This document shows, piece after piece, positions 59,858-64,000 of a DNA stretch of 64,000 nucleotides (positions are counted from its first letter, which is position 1; every line of letters begins with the position of its first letter). The stretch is from positions 1 through 64,000 of the forward strand of contig NZ_FNQZ01000009.1 of the NCBI RefSeq assembly GCF_900107545.1, written 5' to 3'. The stretch comes from Pseudobutyrivibrio sp. ACV-2. Lineage in GTDB: Bacteria > Bacillota > Clostridia > Lachnospirales > Lachnospiraceae. The notes under the pieces are model-generated. The model was not told where the DNA came from. It worked only from the letters and a program-made list of their open reading frames with translations, and ran no database searches. Both the position numbers and the translations under genes were made by a program.

Positions 59858-59940
59858 ATGGTTTTCCTTCCTTACTTTCCCAAATCAATTATTTATTGAA
59901 CTAAAACTCTGTGGGGCCTAATCCACTTCTGAGAATTATT

Positions 59941-59966
59941 TGGAAACGTTACTGGTAACGTTTCCA
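59941..59966 (-). promoter_or_regulatory. LacI-type operator
   Basis: A perfect palindrome with 12-bp arms (TGGAAACGTTAC and its complement, two central bases). It lies 12 bp beyond the -10 box of the lacI promoter, the position expected for a repressor that blocks its own transcription. Confidence 0.85.
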
Positions 59967-59978
59967 GTTCATGGTTAA

Positions 59979-60007
59979 ATAATAACGCAGGTCTGCTCCT
60001 GCGTCAA
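59979..60007 (-). promoter_or_regulatory. Promoter of the LacI gene
   Basis: TTGACG (60002-60007) and TATTAT (59979-59984) on the minus strand with a 17-bp spacer, directly upstream of the operator. Confidence 0.75.
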
Positions 60008-60095
60008 TATAGAAGCTTCTTTTTGTATATTTAAACAATTATTATCATATAGAATTAGCAAAATTAAACATAAGCTGTTATTTCCTTTACTAAAT

Positions 60096-60123
60096 AAAAA
60101 TGGCTCCCATTTCTGGGAGCCAT
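60096..60123 (-). terminator. Terminator after the hydrogenase gene
   Basis: ATGGCTCCCA pairs with TGGGAGCCAT on the minus strand, followed by TTTTTA, 12 bp after the stop. Confidence 0.9.
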
Positions 60124-60134
60124 AAATCAGACTT

Positions 60135-61613
60135 TTATTCCATATGTCCATCTCTATACATAGAGAATTTATCCATTGGGTAATTTTCAAGGTTTTCAAG
60201 GATCTTACGTCCATCAGCCTTATTGATAAGACCTGTTCTAGCCTTGATGATTTCTCTCTCTGCCTTATGCTTTGAAGGACCACCAACGCAACCACCTTCA
60301 CAAATCATACCTTCGATGAAGTCTACATCGAGCTTGCCGCTCTTGAGAAGCATAAGTGCCTTCTTACACTCAGCTCCACCTGCGCACTGCATAAGCTTGA
60401 TATCGTCTGTGTTCTGTCCACGCTCCTGCATGCACTCGATAACAGCCTTTGCAACACCGCCTGAAGAAGCGAAGTGCTTACCAAATGTAGATGACTCCTG
60501 GTAGTTCTCATCTACTGGCTCGAACTCAACGCCCTTAGAACGCATTAATGCACGAAGCTCACCAAATGTAATTACGTAATCTGCATTTCCTGGAACTGTC
60601 TCATCTGCAGCTTCAGATTTCTTTGCGATACATGGTCCAACGAATACTGTAACTACATCGTCGCCCTGTGTAGCCTTAAGAAGACGTGAGATAGCACACA
60701 TAGGTGAGATTGTTGAAGACATGTTGTTCTCGAACTGCTCTGGGAAGTGCTTTCTAAGCATGTTGATGAAAGCTGGGCAGCAAGATGTAGTCATCTTACG
60801 TCCTTCTTCCTTGGCCTCGTACCACTCAGCAGACTCGTAAGCTGCTGTCATATCTCCACCGAGACCAACTTCTACCATATCTGTGAAGCCAATCTTCTTG
60901 CAAGCTTCCTTAACTGCTGCCATTGAGATGTCCTCGCCGAACTGTCCCTCTGTAGCAGGTGCGCACATAGCATATACCTTCTTGCCTTCAAGAATAGCCT
61001 TGATGATGTGTACAAGGTATGTCTTAGAACCAATAGCACCGAATGGACAGCTGTGGATACAGTGACCACATGAGATACACTTCTCATCGTCGATTACGCA
61101 GTGACCGTACTCATCGTAAGAGATAGCGCCAACAGGGCAAGCCTTCTTACATGGTCTCTCAAGATGAACGATTGCCTGATAAGGGCATTCCTTAGCACAC
61201 ATACCACATTCCTTACATTTTGTAGGATCGATGTGCATTCTTCTCTCACCTGGAGAAATAGCACCGAACTTACAAGAATTGAGACAAGCCTTGCCGAGAC
61301 AGAAACGGCAGTTGTCTGTAACTGAATAAGATGCGATTGAACAGTCATCACATGCAGGCTGGATAACCTGAACTACGTTCTTTGAATCTGGATTTGTTGG
61401 AAGATTCTCTGCACAAGAAAGGATAACTCTCTGTCTAACGATTTCTCTTTCCTTGTAAACGCAACAACGATATGTTGGTCTAGGTCCAGGAATGATTTCG
61501 TAGCAAACAGCCTCTTTGTGCTCTGCGTCAAGCTCGCCAGCCCATGCGAGCTTACAAACTTCTTCCATAATGTTGTGCTTCAATCTAACTATGCTTTGAT
61601 CTGAAGTAACCAT
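60135..61613 (-). CDS. [FeFe]-hydrogenase catalytic protein with ferredoxin-type clusters (group B-like)
   Basis: 492 aa. Ferredoxin-type motifs C-K-E-C-G-M-C-A-K-E-C-P near residue 137 and C-I-S-C-G-H-C-I-H-S-C-P near 180 follow a further Cys-rich N-terminus. The H-cluster motifs are T-S-C-C-P-A-F near 275, G-P-C-I-A-K-K-S-E near 328 and E-G-G-C-V-G-G-P-S near 438. The A-F after the first motif and the form of the third differ from classical HydA and fit group B enzymes; the class is my judgement. It makes or senses hydrogen with ferredoxin. Single gene with its own terminator. Confidence 0.9.
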   Translation of the reverse strand: MVTSDQSIVRLKHNIMEEVCKLAWAGELDAEHKEAVCYEIIPGPRPTYRCCVYKEREIVRQRVILSCAENLPTNPDSKNVVQVIQPACDDCSIASYSVTDNCRFCLGKACLNSCKFGAISPGERRMHIDPTKCKECGMCAKECPYQAIVHLERPCKKACPVGAISYDEYGHCVIDDEKCISCGHCIHSCPFGAIGSKTYLVHIIKAILEGKKVYAMCAPATEGQFGEDISMAAVKEACKKIGFTDMVEVGLGGDMTAAYESAEWYEAKEEGRKMTTSCCPAFINMLRKHFPEQFENNMSSTISPMCAISRLLKATQGDDVVTVFVGPCIAKKSEAADETVPGNADYVITFGELRALMRSKGVEFEPVDENYQESSTFGKHFASSGGVAKAVIECMQERGQNTDDIKLMQCAGGAECKKALMLLKSGKLDVDFIEGMICEGGCVGGPSKHKAEREIIKARTGLINKADGRKILENLENYPMDKFSMYRDGHME

Positions 61614-61691
61614 ATTTTTCTCCTTTTACAATACTTTTGCCAGTTTATTTACAAGTTACACCTAGGTAACCAGTTTGCCAGTTTGTGAAAT

Positions 61692-61756
61692 ATTATAGCC
61701 TAAACTTATGTATTTTTTATGTAACCAAATCCACTTCGTTTATTTTTTCACAATCT
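61692..61756 (-). promoter_or_regulatory. Possible Rex half-sites upstream of the hydrogenase gene
   Basis: TTGTGAAATATTATA at 61692 and, on the other strand, TTGTGAAAAAATAAAC near 61740-61756 each match the first half of the Rex consensus (TTGTGAAWWWWTTCACAA) but not the second. Rex commonly controls fermentation genes by NADH level. A short palindrome GTTACACCTAGGTAAC lies nearby at about 61656-61671. Confidence 0.25.
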
Positions 61757-61801
61757 AACTATATCATAAAATCGCGATTTAAAAAGTTTATTTTTGAATA
61801 C

Positions 61802-61831
61802 AAAAATACCAGCTGAAAAATCAGCTGGTAT
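61802..61831 (-). terminator. Terminator after the small frame / surface protein gene
   Basis: ATACCAGCTGA pairs with TCAGCTGGTAT on the minus strand, followed by TTTTTG. Confidence 0.85.
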
Positions 61832-61888
61832 CAGTGTTAAAGCAAAACTATGTAAGTCTAATTTTGCTTTAATGTCGATGTGGATGAA

Positions 61889-61990
61889 TTAACGGTCCCT
61901 CATGTTTTCGAACTTCTTGAGGCGCCGTCTTGCTCTACAATTTTCCATCATAGTTTTTAGCATTTTCATCTTCAAGATCAACACTTTCAT
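61889..61990 (-). CDS. Possible 33-residue basic peptide
   Basis: ATG at 61988-61990 with GAGG about nine bases upstream; the peptide is M-K-V-L-I-L-K-M-K then a basic stretch R-A-R-R-R-L-K-K-F and ends 57 bp before a terminator. It is the only coding candidate between the surface protein and that terminator (61832-62157). Coding status uncertain. Confidence 0.35.
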   Translation of the reverse strand: MKVLILKMKMLKTMMENCRARRRLKKFENMRDR

Positions 61991-62157
61991 AACATTCTAC
62001 CTCATTCTTCTCACCCACGTAATGTCACACTACTCCCTCTCAAAAATGTGAACATTTTGTGAACAACACCTTACATAGGTACTTTACCACTGTTGAATAG
62101 CCTAAACAATAATTTGGCACAATCTTCTTCTGTTTGGCAAATGTGTGAAATACTCTA

Positions 62158-64000
62158 TTATTGATTCAATTTATCCAGTATTTTCGCAATTGCACGGCGT
62201 CTGGCTTCGAATATACCTATTCCAATGCCTCCTGTACCTGCTATACCTGCCAAACCAACAAACCACTTACGATGCTGTTTTAAACCTGACAGGGTTATAT
62301 CCTTTGGTGTGGCTCCATCAGGTATGGTAATGGTTTCATCTGATGATAAAACGGGTTCTTCAATAGCAGTGTCATCCTGCAGTTCCAGACTTTCACTATC
62401 CTGGTAAACTGTATCCTGATGTCTTCCTCCATCCTGCGATACAGTGTCATCACTATTTAGGAATGGCAAAAGATCAATAATCTCTTCCTGTGGCTCTTCT
62501 ACAGTTTCCTCTACCTCAACCTGTTTTGGGAGAGATATCACAGGGGCTGCTTCATACCAGGATTCATCAGAATTTCCACCACTAGAAGATATCTTTTGTG
62601 GCACTTTTTCGATAACATCCCTTTTTTCTTTATCATCAATCTCTGTTTCAGGCAAAATCTCCTCTGGAATATCCTCTTCAGATGGTACGATTTCTGCGTC
62701 AGTAGATTCTGAAGGTGATGCTTCTGGTTGCTTTTCCTCTGGAGCTTGCTGATATTTATTTGCATAGATGTCTTTGGCATCCTGTAGATTTTTATTTGCT
62801 ACGATAAGATTTTCTTTGGCCTGGTTGTATGAGGCTGTGGCTGCTTCAAGTCTGCTCTCCAGATACGTCACCTGAACCAGTGCCAGAACGCTGTCATCAT
62901 CTTTAAGATTATCCAGCTTATTTTGAATATCTCTAACCTTTTCTCTGGCAGCCTTCATCTGTGTTTTAGCCAGCTCTGCATCGGCTATAAGTTTGTTATA
63001 GTCAGCTTCATCGCCCACAAGATATTTATATTTTTCAACAATTTCTGAATAAAGAGTGACATTAGCAGGATTGAGTCTGCTGTCTTCCATATCAATTGTT
63101 GCAGCACCGTGAAGCTTTTTAGCTTCGTCTATTACTGCATCAACAGCCTCATTCTCAGATGAATAATGACTCTCCTTGATGGTATCGCTTACTTCATAGC
63201 CGTTTTTCTCTATCGTCTTATTGTAAGATGCTTTAAAAGTACCAGTAGTTTCATATGTCCTTTTATGGGGATTTTTTTCAGTCTCCCAATCGTCATTGAA
63301 TTCTATAGAAGTCTTATAGTACTCTCGATTGTATTTAAATTCATCTTCAACATATTGCTTCCCATCTTCAACGGCAGATATGGGATTATATACTCTGGCA
63401 TCACGGACACCGGTGTATCTCATGTACTCTATGTATCTAGGCACATAAGTTCCGTCTATTGTCCAATAATTATCGATTGCTATTTGTCCATTTAATGCTT
63501 CAGCTTCTTCCGCTGTAAGCTGAAGCACCTGGCCATCAGCGTCAGTATATTCATATATGCTCTCTCTGGCTGCGGCGATTTCCTGCTCAAGCTGGTGAAG
63601 TCTCGCCTCTGCTTCAGCCAAGCCCCCCTCAGCGTCCTCAAGAGAGCTTTGTGTAGCTTGTAATTCTACAGCATAAGCTAATGCTGCATTTTCGTACTCA
63701 GCTTTTGCTTTATCATACTCGGATACAAGCTGATTATATTTATTTTCTGCATTTTCCAATTCCTGTTCTGCTGAATCTACGGCATTGGATGCGTTTTCTA
63801 CAACGGTCTGTGCATCTTCAGCTGATATCTCCTGACTTTCAAGAGTACCAACCGCAGTTTCTGTTTCACTAACTGCAGCCTGGGTAGCTTCTTGAGCTTC
63901 ATCCATGGCTTCACAGGCCTCATCTGCAATTGTCTCGGCGTCAGCCACTGTCTCATCGTTTGTTACTGATACCTGCTCCAGATGCTCTGGTGCATTCTCC
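62158..64000 (-). CDS. Long coiled-coil surface protein, N-terminus outside the window
   Basis: At least 614 codons; the frame stays open to the right edge, so the true start lies beyond 64000. Residues visible: a long Ala/Glu/Gln-rich coiled coil, a central mixed domain with Tyr/Lys-rich strands (about 63150-63480), a second coiled coil, and a Pro/Glu/Ser/Asp-rich spacer (E-E-K-Q-P-E-A-S-P-S-E-S). The end is one membrane helix (W-F-V-G-L-A-G-I-A-G) followed by basic residues (E-A-R-R-R-A). No LPxTG is present; it is membrane-anchored by its tail. Probably an adhesin or structural cell-surface protein. Confidence 0.7.
   Translation of the reverse strand, partial: ENAPEHLEQVSVTNDETVADAETIADEACEAMDEAQEATQAAVSETETAVGTLESQEISAEDAQTVVENASNAVDSAEQELENAENKYNQLVSEYDKAKAEYENAALAYAVELQATQSSLEDAEGGLAEAEARLHQLEQEIAAARESIYEYTDADGQVLQLTAEEAEALNGQIAIDNYWTIDGTYVPRYIEYMRYTGVRDARVYNPISAVEDGKQYVEDEFKYNREYYKTSIEFNDDWETEKNPHKRTYETTGTFKASYNKTIEKNGYEVSDTIKESHYSSENEAVDAVIDEAKKLHGAATIDMEDSRLNPANVTLYSEIVEKYKYLVGDEADYNKLIADAELAKTQMKAAREKVRDIQNKLDNLKDDDSVLALVQVTYLESRLEAATASYNQAKENLIVANKNLQDAKDIYANKYQQAPEEKQPEASPSESTDAEIVPSEEDIPEEILPETEIDDKEKRDVIEKVPQKISSSGGNSDESWYEAAPVISLPKQVEVEETVEEPQEEIIDLLPFLNSDDTVSQDGGRHQDTVYQDSESLELQDDTAIEEPVLSSDETITIPDGATPKDITLSGLKQHRKWFVGLAGIAGTGGIGIGIFEARRRAIAKILDKLNQ

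Overview
The window looks like chromosome of an AT-rich anaerobic Firmicute of the Lachnospiraceae, Butyrivibrio/Pseudobutyrivibrio-like. That reading rests on gene families: the SCIFF six-cysteine peptide with its radical-SAM partner, a ferredoxin-like [FeFe]-hydrogenase, several GGDEF proteins, GH13_18 and GH77 enzymes, and the strong GGAGG ribosome binding sites. It is an inference, not a database result.

Positions 1 to about 31,610 form an accessory island. It opens inside an IS66-family element (1-345), whose terminus begins GTAAGCG. Behind it lie mostly unrecognised genes read leftwards: RNase HI, an Mrr-like nuclease, zinc-ribbon proteins, metallophosphoesterases, a ClpP-like protease, a PIN/NYN-like protein, AAA-type ATPases, a DUF1848 / helicase-nuclease / receiver / DUF488 / DUF488 / dual-OB operon (18329-24996) and an orphan VirD4-like ATPase (30211-31527). 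No integrase or relaxase is visible. The island is punctuated by nine copies of one control element: a palindrome with core TTCGTAAAATTTACGAA followed, 27-28 bp from its centre, by an extended -10 box (TGnTATAAT) with no good -35. Most copies sit a few bases after a stop codon and also look like terminators, so one element ends one operon and starts the next. Three copies are followed by a conserved structured leader of about 170-200 nt (one truncated). Two different two-gene families occur in several copies: DUF4869 + small P-loop ATPase (6126-7042, 16185-17587, remnant at 27129) and an unnamed pair (2554-4348, 27297-29136). The island is also decaying: in the 7989-9434 operon three neighbouring genes have lost their catalytic cores by internal deletion, an FtsH-like gene has lost its AAA+ domain, and 26679-27233 is a deleted, chimeric copy of 14658-16283.

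From 31,628 onward the window is ordinary chromosome: Na/Pi cotransporter, HflX, a TPP riboswitch with thiT (plus strand), a GH13_18 phosphorylase with a P-loop kinase, a methyl-accepting chemotaxis protein overlapping a sugar-binding lipoprotein, a PI-PLC-like protein, two diguanylate cyclases, an alpha/beta hydrolase, DapB, a cobalamin adenosyltransferase, TypA/BipA, the cluster scfA-scfB-secDF-serS, a lipoprotein peptidyl-prolyl isomerase, MalQ with a LacI regulator and its palindromic operator, an [FeFe]-hydrogenase, and the 3' part of a long coiled-coil surface protein that runs off the right edge. Long nested hairpins lie at 37217-37346, 38482-38569 and 50221-50397.

The strongest leads for something undescribed are the shared promoter/operator regulon with its leader RNA, the DUF4869 module, and the DUF1848-to-dual-OB operon with its composite helicase.
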